64,000 nucleotides of DNA, taken from contig JAUICV010000002.1 in the NCBI GenBank assembly GCA_030427725.1, positions 1-64,000 of the forward strand. Direction: 5' to 3'. This document shows, piece by piece, positions 1 to 8,464 of the stretch; position 1 is the stretch's first letter; every line of letters begins with the position of its first letter. Both the position numbers and the translations under genes were made by a program. A model generated the notes under the pieces. The model had not been told where the DNA came from, searched no databases, and saw only the letters and a list, made by a program, of their open reading frames with translations. The stretch comes from Chlamydiia bacterium. Its GTDB lineage: Bacteria > Chlamydiota > Chlamydiia > Chlamydiales > GCA-2402025.

Positions 1-119
1 AAGGTAAGTTACTCATGTATTACTAACCCTTCCGCCACTAAGTCACAAGTGACTTCGTTCGACTTGCATGCCTCATCCACGCCGTCAGCATTCAATCTGA
101 ACCAAGATCAAATTCTCAG
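1..119 (-). rRNA. rrs: 16S ribosomal RNA, 5' end (partial)
   Basis: Read on the minus strand, the sequence begins CTGAGAATTTGATCTTGG and continues with GCTGACGGCGTGGATGAG and GCATGCAAGTCGAACG. These are the start of 16S rRNA in its chlamydial form (GAGAATTTGATCTTGG instead of AGAGTTTGATCCTGG). The gene runs off the left edge of the window, so only about 119 nt are present. The mature 5' end is placed by similarity and is good to a few bases. This is the best phylum marker in the window. Confidence 0.95.
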
Positions 120-147
120 TAAAAAAATAAAATAAAATTCTTGACGA

Positions 148-176
148 GAGCTTTTCGAGTTAAACTCGAATTGCTC
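148..176. repeat. Palindromic hairpin in the 16S rRNA leader
   Basis: The 17-base sequence TTCGAGTTAAACTCGAA (154-170) is a perfect inverted repeat with one central base. It lies inside a longer imperfect stem, with GAGC at 148-151 pairing with GCTC at 173-176. It sits about 30 bases upstream of the 16S 5' end, so it would be transcribed as part of the rRNA leader. A processing or antitermination hairpin is plausible but not shown. Confidence 0.5.
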
Positions 177-294
177 AAGCTTTGACATAATTCGTAAGTC
201 TTTTCACTTCTCTTTTACTTTCCAAAAATCCGACGTAAGTTCTTAGACTTACTGTTCTTAACTTGGGATGTTCTATCCTCAAAAAGATGACATT

Positions 295-323
295 ACAATA
301 CAAAACGCTCGAATTTATCGCAA
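295..323 (-). promoter_or_regulatory. Possible rRNA operon promoter
   Basis: On the minus strand TTGCGA (323-318) is followed after 17 bases by TATTGT (300-295), a fair match to -35 and -10 boxes. This would give a leader of roughly 170 nt before 16S. A second, weaker pair (TTGTAA and TAGAAC, 17 apart) lies just downstream. Placement rests on motif spacing only. Confidence 0.3.
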
Positions 324-399
324 ACGTTTTGCGAAAAAAAATAAATAAAATAATTCTTACACCTCCTTTACAGCTTGTTTTTAAGCTGATTTTAGGCAG

Positions 400-430
400 A
401 AAAAAAGCCGCTATTCAAGCGGCTTTTTTT
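400..430. terminator. Bidirectional rho-independent terminator after nhaD
   Basis: AAAAAAGCCGCT pairs with AGCGGCTTTTTT around a 5-base loop (413-417). The T tract on both strands makes it usable in either direction. It lies just downstream of the nhaD stop codon, between nhaD and the same-strand rRNA leader, and should keep nhaD transcripts from entering the rRNA operon. Confidence 0.85.
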
Positions 431-463
431 CTATGATTTGACAAGTAACTCTCTATGGACTTT

Positions 464-1735
464 CTATAGAAGTAAGTAGGCTCCCATTCCTGCAATAAAA
501 CCTAAAAATGCGGGAAGACTCGCCTTTTTTAAATACGTAAAAAAGTCGATCTTTTCTAATCCCATTAGAGCAACTCCTGCAGAAGATCCAATAATCAGGA
601 TGCTGCCTCCAGTACCTGCCGCGTAGGCGATCATAAGCCAAAGGCTTGAATCCATCGGGAATGTAGATAGATCATACATGCCCATTGTAGCGGCCACTAA
701 TGGAACGTTATCGATGATAGCTGAAAAAATCCCAATTAAAGATGCCATTATAGCCTGCGATTGGATATGAGAGTCCATCCATCTAGCAGCATGCTCTAAA
801 AGTCCTGCGACCTCGAGAGCATCAACACTTAGTAATATCCCTAAGAAAAATAAAATACTTGAAACATCTACTTTTGTGAGAATATGAGGAACCCTTAAAT
901 GAGCTCGTTGCTCATATTTACAATGTAAAATATCAGTAACAAGCCAAAGTACGGCAAGAGCTATTAGCATCCCCATAAAAGGAGGCATCCCTGTAAGCCA
1001 CTTAAAAATAGGAACAAATAGTAACGCGCTGATTCCTACTGTAAAGACGATCTTAGCCCCTGGCTCGATTCGCTCTTTGTGTAGATCAATAACAGGAGAT
1101 GGGTACTCTCCTTTTAAAATAAACCAGTACGTTAGTAAAGGGACAATCATGCAAATCAAGCTTGGCAAGAAAAGTTCTGTCATAACCTTTAGTGTAGAGA
1201 GCTGCCCATTAATCCATAACATAGTTGTTGTTACATCTCCAATAGGAGTCCAAGCTCCTCCGGCATTTGCAGCAATAACCACCATACAAAGCAGTGTCAA
1301 TCTATCGCGTTTGTTATGAATAAGCTTTCTCAATACTGAGATCATTAAAATTGTAGTTGTTAAGTTATCTAAAACAGCTGATAAGCAAAAAGCTGTCAGT
1401 GAGATAATGAGCAGCATCTTCCTTTTCGATTTCGTATGTAAATGCCTAATAACGACATTAAAGCCTCTATGAGTATCAATGATTTCTACGAGGGTCATTG
1501 CTCCAAGTAGAAAAAATAATATTTGAGAGACATCGCTTAACTTTTTACTTAGGAAGGTTAAACTGTGATCGGTAGAACTTGCATCTCCCACAAAATAAAT
1601 AAGCCAACAAAGCACAGCCAATAAAAGAGCTACAGCTGTTTTATTTACTCTGAGGGAAAATTCAAATATTATGGCTATATACCCAAGACAGAAGACTCCA
1701 ATAAGTATTAGAGCCGACAGATCCAAAACATCCAT
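464..1735 (-). CDS. nhaD: Na+/H+ antiporter, NhaD type
   Basis: This is a 423-residue inner-membrane protein with about eleven hydrophobic segments, and it belongs to the ion transporter (IT) superfamily. It carries the paired hallmark motifs of the family: SAVLDNLTTTI near residues 119-129 with NAGGAWTPIGDVTTTM at 157-172, and a second-half counterpart SAIIDNVPLVAATMG. NhaD proteins exchange Na+ for H+ across the membrane. The length is typical. An AGAGG-like ribosome site precedes the ATG. It stands alone, bounded downstream by a strong terminator. A related ArsB-type anion carrier is the main alternative, but the DN and TPIGD motifs favour NhaD. Confidence 0.85.
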   Translation of the reverse strand: MDVLDLSALILIGVFCLGYIAIIFEFSLRVNKTAVALLLAVLCWLIYFVGDASSTDHSLTFLSKKLSDVSQILFFLLGAMTLVEIIDTHRGFNVVIRHLHTKSKRKMLLIISLTAFCLSAVLDNLTTTILMISVLRKLIHNKRDRLTLLCMVVIAANAGGAWTPIGDVTTTMLWINGQLSTLKVMTELFLPSLICMIVPLLTYWFILKGEYPSPVIDLHKERIEPGAKIVFTVGISALLFVPIFKWLTGMPPFMGMLIALAVLWLVTDILHCKYEQRAHLRVPHILTKVDVSSILFFLGILLSVDALEVAGLLEHAARWMDSHIQSQAIMASLIGIFSAIIDNVPLVAATMGMYDLSTFPMDSSLWLMIAYAAGTGGSILIIGSSAGVALMGLEKIDFFTYLKKASLPAFLGFIAGMGAYLLL

Positions 1736-1957
1736 GGGATTACCTCTTTCTCTTAATTTCTGCTATAAAAAATAAAAACTTATAAAACAAGACCAGATCC
1801 TTTCTCTGGAAGATCTTTTGACCAAAAAACAGCTGCGAGGATACTCTTTTTAAAATCAAAACAAAAGGAAAATCCCCTGAGCTCACTCATCCTTTATTCA
1901 AGTATCAGCTATTCACTAAAAACAAGACTTCTTTTCAAAGGGGGTGCTCTTACTCTT

Positions 1958-2431
1958 TTGGGAGGACTTTCTCTTTTAATATTGGGGACTTATCTTCCTG
2001 TTTCTTTTTTAAAGCACTTTGGCTTTATTATTTTTTGTATGACGCTATTATGTATTTATACAGGTATTGCTCCCTACAAAAGGCTCTGCCAACTAGAAAA
2101 AAGCCCTTTTAAACTTGAAGTTATTGACGATCGGGTCACCCTTTTTAAAAAAAATGATCCCTTAATGTCTATTAGACTAAAGGAAATTGAAAAGGCTGAA
2201 TATATCAACACAAGCCTCTTTTACGGGGTAGGAATGAAAATTAACACAAACCCTTCGATAAAATATAACCCTGTCTCTAAACATCGATACCTAATGAAAG
2301 ATTACGATATTGTATTACCCTACTTTTCTGAAAAACAGCTCGGGCAATTAAAAAGTCGGTTACAATTTCACCTGCAAGATGTCATGCATTCTGATGAGAC
2401 CAACAAGCTTACTACTTTCGATAACAGGTAA
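1958..2431 (+). CDS. Hypothetical small membrane protein, start uncertain
   Basis: The protein is 157 residues from a TTG codon. It has two close hydrophobic segments in the first 35 residues and then a soluble domain of alternating strands. I do not recognise a family; the layout resembles membrane-anchored PH-like domains, but that is only a guess. The frame stays open upstream to about 1769 with no ATG, GTG or TTG. An AAAAGGA site at 1863-1869 lies 7 bases before an in-frame CTG (1877), so the true start may be non-canonical and about 27 codons longer. The last 72 bases overlap the convergent kpsF/kdsD 3' end, which is unusual for two real genes. Confidence 0.5.
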   Translation: MGGLSLLILGTYLPVSFLKHFGFIIFCMTLLCIYTGIAPYKRLCQLEKSPFKLEVIDDRVTLFKKNDPLMSIRLKEIEKAEYINTSLFYGVGMKINTNPSIKYNPVSKHRYLMKDYDIVLPYFSEKQLGQLKSRLQFHLQDVMHSDETNKLTTFDNR

Positions 2432-3322
2432 CATAGCAACCCATTTTTTACAGTTTTTTTGCATAAGCTTGGCAGCATCTTGAACAAGATACTCAGGTCC
2501 AATAGAGAGAAAGGCTTTAGTCATCAGTTGTTCCATCTTATCTTCTAAAACATGACTGGAATTACTTTGGAGAGATCTCCTTAAATCCCCATCGGTAAAA
2601 ATCCCCTGAATCTGCTTTTTATCATCTGTCACAATTAAACAGCCGCATTTTTTCTCGCTAAGTTCCACTAAAGCTTTTTTTAGAGTGTCTTGTACATTGC
2701 AAACAGGCAAGCAATCGCCAGACAACATGACATCTCTTACTTTTAAAACCTTTTGCCCAATGCCGCCTGCTGGATGATTTTTTGCGTAATCGTCTAAAGA
2801 AAAGCTTTTTTTTCTCATAAGCGCCACAGCAACAATATCACCAAAAATAAGCTGAATAGCAGTAGAAGTTGTTGGAGCTAGATCAAAAGGACAAAGCTCT
2901 CTTCTAACAAAAAGCTCTAGAGAAAAATCACATAACCTGTCTAGAGAGGTGTTGGCAGAAGAAACCCATGAGATGGTTTCCACTTCCTTTTGTTTTAAAT
3001 AGGGAATGATTTGAATAAGTTCTTTTGTTTCTCCACTTTTACTGAGCATGATCACAAGATCATGCTTTGTCACAATACCAAGATCTCCATGTAAGACATT
3101 GGTTGGCGGCAAAAACATAGCCTTAGTTCCCGTAGACAAAAGAGTCATCACTAGTTTTTCTGCAATGATCCCACTTTTTCCAACTCCAGTAAAAAAAAGG
3201 GTCCCTTTACAACCATAGATTTTATTTATGACCGTTTCAGCTCGCTGAAGATCTACCCGATCAAAAAATTCTAAAATATAGCTTCTTTGTGAAGAGAACA
3301 GATCTTTTAAATAACTCATCAA
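2360..3322 (-). CDS. kdsD: Arabinose-5-phosphate isomerase (KdsD/KpsF/GutQ family)
   Basis: This 320-residue cytoplasmic enzyme converts ribulose-5-phosphate to arabinose-5-phosphate, the first step of Kdo synthesis for the LPS core. An N-terminal SIS domain (about 35-170) contains GVGKSGIIAEKL and SKSGETKEL, followed by HPAGGIG. Two CBS domains follow (about 200-320, beginning VRDVMLSGD). Length and order match the family. In C. trachomatis the equivalent gene (yrbH) precedes an E2 acyltransferase and gltT. Here icd, an unknown gene and a porin separate them. The gene is divergent from icd, with a 75-bp gap. kpsF is the alternative symbol. Confidence 0.9.
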   Translation of the reverse strand: MMSYLKDLFSSQRSYILEFFDRVDLQRAETVINKIYGCKGTLFFTGVGKSGIIAEKLVMTLLSTGTKAMFLPPTNVLHGDLGIVTKHDLVIMLSKSGETKELIQIIPYLKQKEVETISWVSSANTSLDRLCDFSLELFVRRELCPFDLAPTTSTAIQLIFGDIVAVALMRKKSFSLDDYAKNHPAGGIGQKVLKVRDVMLSGDCLPVCNVQDTLKKALVELSEKKCGCLIVTDDKKQIQGIFTDGDLRRSLQSNSSHVLEDKMEQLMTKAFLSIGPEYLVQDAAKLMQKNCKKWVAMLPVIESSKLVGLIRMHDILQVKL

Positions 3323-3328
3323 ATTACC

Positions 3329-3356
3329 TTGAACTCATAGATAGAGATCATATAGA
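3329..3356 (+). promoter_or_regulatory. Candidate icd promoter
   Basis: TTGAAC (3329-3334) and TATAGA (3351-3356) are 16 bases apart in the short divergent gap between kdsD and icd, about 40 bases before the icd start. It is a fair sigma-70-type match judged by eye only. Confidence 0.4.
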
Positions 3357-3397
3357 AAGGAGAGATTAAGAGAAATACTTAACTCATAGGAAAAACC

Positions 3398-4846
3398 ATG
3401 CAAACTTCCAAAGACCCTATTGCAATAGCAAAGGGAGATGGTATAGGTCCAGAAATTATGGACGTCACTCTCAAAATATTAGATGCAGCAGGAGCTTCTA
3501 TTGAAACCCACGAGGTTGAAATAGGAGAAAAGGTTTATCTTAAGGGATGCTTAACAGGAATAGAACATTCAACATGGGATACGATAAGAAACACCAAAGC
3601 CTTTTTAAAAGCTCCTATTACTACTCCCCAAGGAGGAGGTTTTAAAAGCTTAAACGTTACAGTTCGAACAACCCTTGGACTTTATGCCAATGTGAGACCT
3701 TCAGTTTCCTATCATCCTTTTGTAGAGACAAAGCATCCAAATATGGATGTTGTAATCGTAAGAGAAAACGAAGAAGACCTATACAGCGGAATTGAGTATC
3801 AACAAACACCTGATGTTTGTCAGTCTTTAAAACTTATTTCAAGACAAGGATCGGAAAAGATCATCCGATACGCTTTTGAATATGCAAAAAACAACTCTAG
3901 AAAAAAAGTAACCTGCTTTACAAAAGATAATATCATGAAAATCTCTGATGGGCTTTTTCATAAGGTCTATGAAGAGATTGCTAAAGAGTATCCAGATATT
4001 GAAAGCGAGCATTGGATTATTGATATAGGGACAGCCAAACTAGCTGACACTCCTGAGGCTTTCGATGTGATTGTCCTTCCAAATCTCTATGGTGATATTT
4101 TATCTGATGTTGCTGCGCAGATTAGTGGCTCCGTTGGTTTAGCAGGTAGTGCAAATATTGGTGATCATGGAGCTATGTTTGAAGCAATACACGGATCAGC
4201 ACCAAGAAGAGCAAATCAAAACATGGCCAATCCATCTGGCATTTTACTTGGGTCTGTTTTGATGTTAAATTATTTAGGTCAAACAGAGGTCGCCTCAACT
4301 ATCCACAACGCCTGGCTTAAAACTTTAGAAGAAGGAATTCACACGTATGATATTTTTAAAGAAGGAATTTCTAAAGAAAAGGTTGGGACCAAAGAGTTTG
4401 GACAAGCCGTCATTCAAAGGCTAGGGAAAACACCTGAGACCCTTAAACCTGTAAATTATCACGAAAACAAACCTGGCCAAGTTGAAAAATCTAAACTATC
4501 TATTCCAAAAGAAACTCAAAGAGAGCTTGTTGGCATTGATGTATTTTTACATCACAGCGCTCCTACTAAAGAGCTTATTGATAGTTTGACTTCAAAAAAT
4601 TTCGGTAGTTTTGATCTTAAGATGATCACTAATAGAGGGGCTAAAATCTATCCGGATGGAATGCCAGAAACTTTCTGTGTTGATCATTATAGATGTCGCT
4701 TTTTTCCAAAAGAATCATCAAGCACTATAAATAAAGACCTGATTTCACTACTCATGCAGTTAACGGAAGAAAAATTTGACATTATTAAAACTGAAAACCT
4801 CTACAACATAGACGGCCTCCCAGCTTATTCATCAGCTCAAGGTTAA
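3398..4846 (+). CDS. icd: Isocitrate dehydrogenase
   Basis: This 482-residue TCA-cycle enzyme oxidises isocitrate to 2-oxoglutarate and CO2. Visible motifs are KGDGIGPEIM (13-22), NLYGDILSDVAAQISG (about 225-240) and EAIHGSAPRRANQNMANPSG (about 263-282). An extra C-terminal domain of about 140 residues follows, as in the Thermus/Rickettsia-type enzymes. NADP is the likely cofactor from that similarity but is not proven by the sequence. Chlamydiaceae lack this gene, while environmental chlamydiae keep a full TCA cycle, so its presence helps place the organism. It is transcribed alone and ends at a strong terminator. Confidence 0.92.
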   Translation: MQTSKDPIAIAKGDGIGPEIMDVTLKILDAAGASIETHEVEIGEKVYLKGCLTGIEHSTWDTIRNTKAFLKAPITTPQGGGFKSLNVTVRTTLGLYANVRPSVSYHPFVETKHPNMDVVIVRENEEDLYSGIEYQQTPDVCQSLKLISRQGSEKIIRYAFEYAKNNSRKKVTCFTKDNIMKISDGLFHKVYEEIAKEYPDIESEHWIIDIGTAKLADTPEAFDVIVLPNLYGDILSDVAAQISGSVGLAGSANIGDHGAMFEAIHGSAPRRANQNMANPSGILLGSVLMLNYLGQTEVASTIHNAWLKTLEEGIHTYDIFKEGISKEKVGTKEFGQAVIQRLGKTPETLKPVNYHENKPGQVEKSKLSIPKETQRELVGIDVFLHHSAPTKELIDSLTSKNFGSFDLKMITNRGAKIYPDGMPETFCVDHYRCRFFPKESSSTINKDLISLLMQLTEEKFDIIKTENLYNIDGLPAYSSAQG

Positions 4847-4878
4847 AAAAAAGAGACCACAGAAGTGGTCTCTTTTTA
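4845..4878. terminator. Bidirectional terminator between icd and an unknown gene
   Basis: AGAGACCAC (4852-4860) pairs with GTGGTCTCT (4865-4873) around AGAA, flanked by an A run and a T run. It serves icd on the plus strand and the unknown gene ending at 4894 on the minus strand. Confidence 0.9.
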
Positions 4879-4893
4879 TTTATGTGGCTTTAG

Positions 4894-5691
4894 TTATTTA
4901 GTTTTACGGTCTTCAGCTTCAACTACCCCTTCAGATTCATCACTTGAATTGGCACCTTCCGTATCGGAATGGGATGGTTTGTGAGCTTCTGAAGTTCTTT
5001 TACCTGAATTAGAGCTAGTGTCTAACTTTTCAGATGAACTTGAGAATATTTTAGAACCAATCTCTTTGTTGAAATAGGCAGCGCCTCCCAAAGCAGGAGT
5101 TAAAACAGCAGACACTCCATTTCCTAACATTTCCATAGATTTACTTGCTACATTAGAAACTAATTCATAAGTCGGCATACAGAATGTACAATCTTTAAAA
5201 GCTAGCCCTCCTAAAAGACCTGTCTCAGCAAAAGATCCGGCTAATGTACAAGCTCCAGCCACTTTAACAAAGGAACTGAATACATCTGTGGTCTTATTAG
5301 CAAGATAGTGCATAGCGCTACCTCTATCAAATTTTACACAGTCTTTTATAGGAGCAAAGCTTCTTTTTGCTATACAATCACTAGCCACTTTAGTCATATC
5401 TCTTGTATGGAGAAGAAGTACTCCAGTTCCCACTTGAGCTACATCTGCAAGAGGACCAAATGTACTGCCTGTCATCTCTTGGAATTTATGTGCAGTAGCT
5501 TCCATTGTTTGACATGGGGCTTGCTGTCCCATTGACCTAAGGGCAACATCTGCAATCAAAGTTGATCCTACTACATTAGATGTACTATGAAGTAAATCTA
5601 CCGCATTGTTAGTACAAAATTTCGCTCCAGATGTCACCTGTTGTTTCACATCATTCATTGTTGGTATATGACTTCTTATAGCTTCTAACAT
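4894..5691 (-). CDS. Unknown protein with Ser/Glu-rich tail; possible secreted effector
   Basis: The protein has 265 residues and no family that I recognise. The first 200 residues are Ala/Ser/Thr- and Cys-rich (about nine Cys), with weakly hydrophobic stretches but no cleavable signal peptide. The last 55 are a low-complexity, Ser-rich and acidic tail (GANSSDESEGVVEAED). The ATG is preceded by a strong GGAGG at good spacing, so the gene is very likely real. Charge-biased tails and lack of homology are common in chlamydial type III substrates, but nothing here proves secretion. It stands alone between the icd terminator and the porin. Confidence 0.7.
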   Translation of the reverse strand: MLEAIRSHIPTMNDVKQQVTSGAKFCTNNAVDLLHSTSNVVGSTLIADVALRSMGQQAPCQTMEATAHKFQEMTGSTFGPLADVAQVGTGVLLLHTRDMTKVASDCIAKRSFAPIKDCVKFDRGSAMHYLANKTTDVFSSFVKVAGACTLAGSFAETGLLGGLAFKDCTFCMPTYELVSNVASKSMEMLGNGVSAVLTPALGGAAYFNKEIGSKIFSSSSEKLDTSSNSGKRTSEAHKPSHSDTEGANSSDESEGVVEAEDRKTK

Positions 5692-5917
5692 TTTTGTCCT
5701 CCGTTCGTTGTAATTCGAAATAAAAATCTAGCCTTAGTCTCTAAGGACACTTTCATTCCCATATAGTTTAAGTAACAAAACCCCTTATCATACGAGGCCA
5801 AAAGCAACTCTGATGAAGTAGCTACTTTTTATTTAAGATTCGAGCAGGTTAGCTCACTTGTTAAAATTTTGTTAAGAAAAACTTATGAAAGTGTTAATTT
5901 TTTTTAACAAACAAAGC

Positions 5918-5954
5918 AAAAAAAAAGCCAGATCTAGGCGATCTGGCTTTTTTT
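5918..5954 (-). terminator. Terminator after the porin gene
   Basis: AAAAGCCAGAT and ATCTGGCTTTT form a stem around CTAGGCG (5934-5940), with A and T tracts on either side. It lies 24 bases past the stop codon of the minus-strand outer membrane protein gene. Confidence 0.88.
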
Positions 5955-5977
5955 CTTATCTTTTTGAAGAAGTTTTT

Positions 5978-7126
5978 CTAGAACTGATACCTTAACTTAA
6001 AGGTAACACCATAAAAACTTAAATCTTCTGAAAGTCTATCTAGCATAAGCCTGACAGACTGCTGGTCAGTGATATTAATATTTGCTGGAACCGATCCCCC
6101 AGTATTTAAGAACTGGTTTACTCTCCAAAAATAGTTCACTTCATAACTTAAGCTAATATCGATATAATTTTTATTATCTCTTATAAAACTTCCGTATCCA
6201 AGCCCAAGCATTAGCCTTGCAGTTGGAATATATTTTCTTGTATTTGCAGACATTTCTGTTGTTGTTGTGACTTGAGCTTGCCCAGATGGTGTCACTCCTA
6301 ACCACTGATTTTCTTCAACATCAAAATAACCCTGAAGAATAGACCCTTCTAAAAGCCCTAAGAACTTGAGGTTTTTTGTAAAATGGAAAGATGCATCTGT
6401 TCCAGCTTTAATTCCTATTCCCCAAAAATCGCATCGAGAGAAAAGGTTTGTGTCCACATTTCCAGCTGCTGGAAGAAAAGTCTCTTGTGCATCAATATAA
6501 TTTTCTGTGTAAAGTCTTTGTCTTTGATTGATCCAAGAAGATCTAAGACCAAAATGAGGATGCATAGAAAATCTAGAGCTTGAGAAGACTACCCTTCCCA
6601 AATCCAAATCTAAATTATCATATTTAATATTAGCTGTGAAAGCTCCAGTAGATGATCCAGAAGGACCAGAATTTCCTTCAGGCGCATTGGTGCCAACTGG
6701 GGTAGTAAAAGCTTGAGTTCTTTTGTTTCCATCAGCGGTTTTAAACCAAGTATACTCTAAACCAATATCCCAGTTATCATGACTCTCGAATTTTTTTCCG
6801 AGTCCAACTCTAAAGCCAAAGTCCCAATCAAACCCAAGTGTCTGAAGTTTTCCTTTATATGGAAGCACTGCTGAATCTGTTACTAGAGCCCAATCAACTC
6901 CTCCAGACTTAGCATGCCAATACAAAACATCAAAACTTAGAAAAGCTCCACCCTCTTGCGTTTTAGCAGAAGATCCAAAATTAGCTCCGCTGGTCCCACT
7001 TGAGGTTTTAACTAGTACATCTTGCATCTCTTTCTCAAGTTGCCCAATTCTATCATCCAGACTAGAAGCAGCCATCACTGCTACGCTAGAAAAAGCTAAT
7101 AAGCTTGAGATAACCCACTGTTTCAT
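5978..7126 (-). CDS. Legionella-type major outer membrane protein-like porin
   Basis: This 382-residue predicted outer-membrane beta-barrel has a signal peptide (residues 1-19, ending VAVMA). A short coiled-coil segment follows (LDDRIGQLEKEMQDVL), then amphipathic strands starting FLSFDVLYWHAKSGG, and a C-terminal YGVTFKLRYQF ending in Phe, as required for barrel assembly. The pattern matches the MOMP-like family shared by Legionella, Simkania and Waddlia rather than the Cys-rich Chlamydia MOMP; only one Cys is present. It probably acts as a general porin. It is monocistronic, with its own terminator. The specific substrate is unknown. Confidence 0.8.
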   Translation of the reverse strand: MKQWVISSLLAFSSVAVMAASSLDDRIGQLEKEMQDVLVKTSSGTSGANFGSSAKTQEGGAFLSFDVLYWHAKSGGVDWALVTDSAVLPYKGKLQTLGFDWDFGFRVGLGKKFESHDNWDIGLEYTWFKTADGNKRTQAFTTPVGTNAPEGNSGPSGSSTGAFTANIKYDNLDLDLGRVVFSSSRFSMHPHFGLRSSWINQRQRLYTENYIDAQETFLPAAGNVDTNLFSRCDFWGIGIKAGTDASFHFTKNLKFLGLLEGSILQGYFDVEENQWLGVTPSGQAQVTTTTEMSANTRKYIPTARLMLGLGYGSFIRDNKNYIDISLSYEVNYFWRVNQFLNTGGSVPANINITDQQSVRLMLDRLSEDLSFYGVTFKLRYQF

Positions 7127-7245
7127 AAATAATTCTCTTTGTTCAAATCTTACCCAAAAGAGGGCAAAGACTATTTCCCCTTCTAAGAATTTAGATAGCT
7201 GACATGAAAGAATGATTCAAGAAAATAGTAAAAAAAAAGAAAATC

Positions 7246-8421
7246 TTACTCTACAGAGTCTTTTTCTATGTGATCTTTTAGAGCCTTTAGAAAACCACAG
7301 CCATACATACCATCCAAGACCCTGTGGTCAAATGTTAAGGAGATATGCATCATAGATCTAACCCCAAAAGTCTCATCGTCTGTTGCTACAACTTTTTTAG
7401 AAATAGCCCCAACTCCAATGATTGCTACCTCTGGATGTCGGATGATTGGAATGCCAATAAGAGTTCCAGACATTCCAAAATTAGTCATGGTAATCGTTCC
7501 ATTTTGGGTATGATCTGGATTAAGCTTTTGATCTCTAGCGAGAGTTGCTAGTTTAGAAACCTCTTCAGCTAATTCAACAAGCGATTTATTCTGACAGCTT
7601 CTAATAACTGGAACCATAACACCTTGTTCTACGCTAACAGCTATCCCAAGATTTACGAAGCGCTTTAGAACGATTGTATCATTTTCTAAAGAAGAGTTTA
7701 AAAGTGGGTATTCATGTAACGCCTTAGCTATTGCATGTGCAATATAACTAGTAATAGTCAGCTTAAACCCGTGCTCTTTTAGAAAAGTATCTTTATTTGC
7801 TTTGATATACTTGACAATCTTGGTAACATCAACTTCCGTTACTAAGGATGCATGAGGCGCCTCATAAAAAGACTTAACCATATTGTCAGCAATAGCTTTT
7901 CTCATGCCAGTCATTTTAACTTTTTCAACGCCACTTCTCTCATCATTTTGAGTGGGCTCGTCGCTTCCCTTAGCGAGGTAAGCTTCAATGTCTTTTTTAG
8001 AAACACGTCCACCTTGACCCGTTCCTTTAATTTGCGTCAGTTTTTCAAAAGAAATCCCATGCTCACTGGCTAATTTTAGAACGGCAGGAGATAGATAACC
8101 ACTATTTGAATTGTCTTGTTGAACCTCTTCTTTACGCTCTGGTTCTGAGTTCACTTTAGGTTGTGAAGCCTTCGCTTCCCCTTCAGAGGAAATAACTGCA
8201 AGCGGAGCTCCCACTTCTATTTCTTTGTCTGCTCCCGCAATAATTTTTGTGAGCACGCCAGATGCTGTTGAGGGAATTTCACTATTCACTTTGTCTGTGG
8301 TTACTTCCAATAAAGGCTCATCTTCCTTTACAAAATCACCTTCTTTTTTGAACCACTGAACAACAGTTGCACTCTGTATACTCTCTCCAAGCTTTGGTAG
8401 AATAATTGTAACATCTGACAT
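7246..8421 (-). CDS. sucB: 2-oxo acid dehydrogenase E2 component (dihydrolipoamide acyltransferase)
   Basis: This 391-residue E2 subunit forms the core of a 2-oxo acid dehydrogenase complex and transfers the acyl group to CoA. It has an N-terminal lipoyl domain with the lipoylated Lys in EVTTDKVNSE (K44). A peripheral-subunit binding domain lies at about 110-148 (LSPAVLKLASEHG). The catalytic domain has the conserved FDHRVLDG near the C terminus (H366, D370). A single lipoyl domain and the synteny with the C. trachomatis gene between yrbH and gltT support the call. No E1 or E3 gene is nearby, so the substrate (2-oxoglutarate, pyruvate or branched-chain acids) is not certain, and the symbol follows the chlamydial convention. 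Confidence 0.85.
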   Translation of the reverse strand: MSDVTIILPKLGESIQSATVVQWFKKEGDFVKEDEPLLEVTTDKVNSEIPSTASGVLTKIIAGADKEIEVGAPLAVISSEGEAKASQPKVNSEPERKEEVQQDNSNSGYLSPAVLKLASEHGISFEKLTQIKGTGQGGRVSKKDIEAYLAKGSDEPTQNDERSGVEKVKMTGMRKAIADNMVKSFYEAPHASLVTEVDVTKIVKYIKANKDTFLKEHGFKLTITSYIAHAIAKALHEYPLLNSSLENDTIVLKRFVNLGIAVSVEQGVMVPVIRSCQNKSLVELAEEVSKLATLARDQKLNPDHTQNGTITMTNFGMSGTLIGIPIIRHPEVAIIGVGAISKKVVATDDETFGVRSMMHISLTFDHRVLDGMYGCGFLKALKDHIEKDSVE

Positions 8422-8464
8422 AATCTCACCTAACCTAAGGTCAAAAAAATATTTTTTCCTAAAT

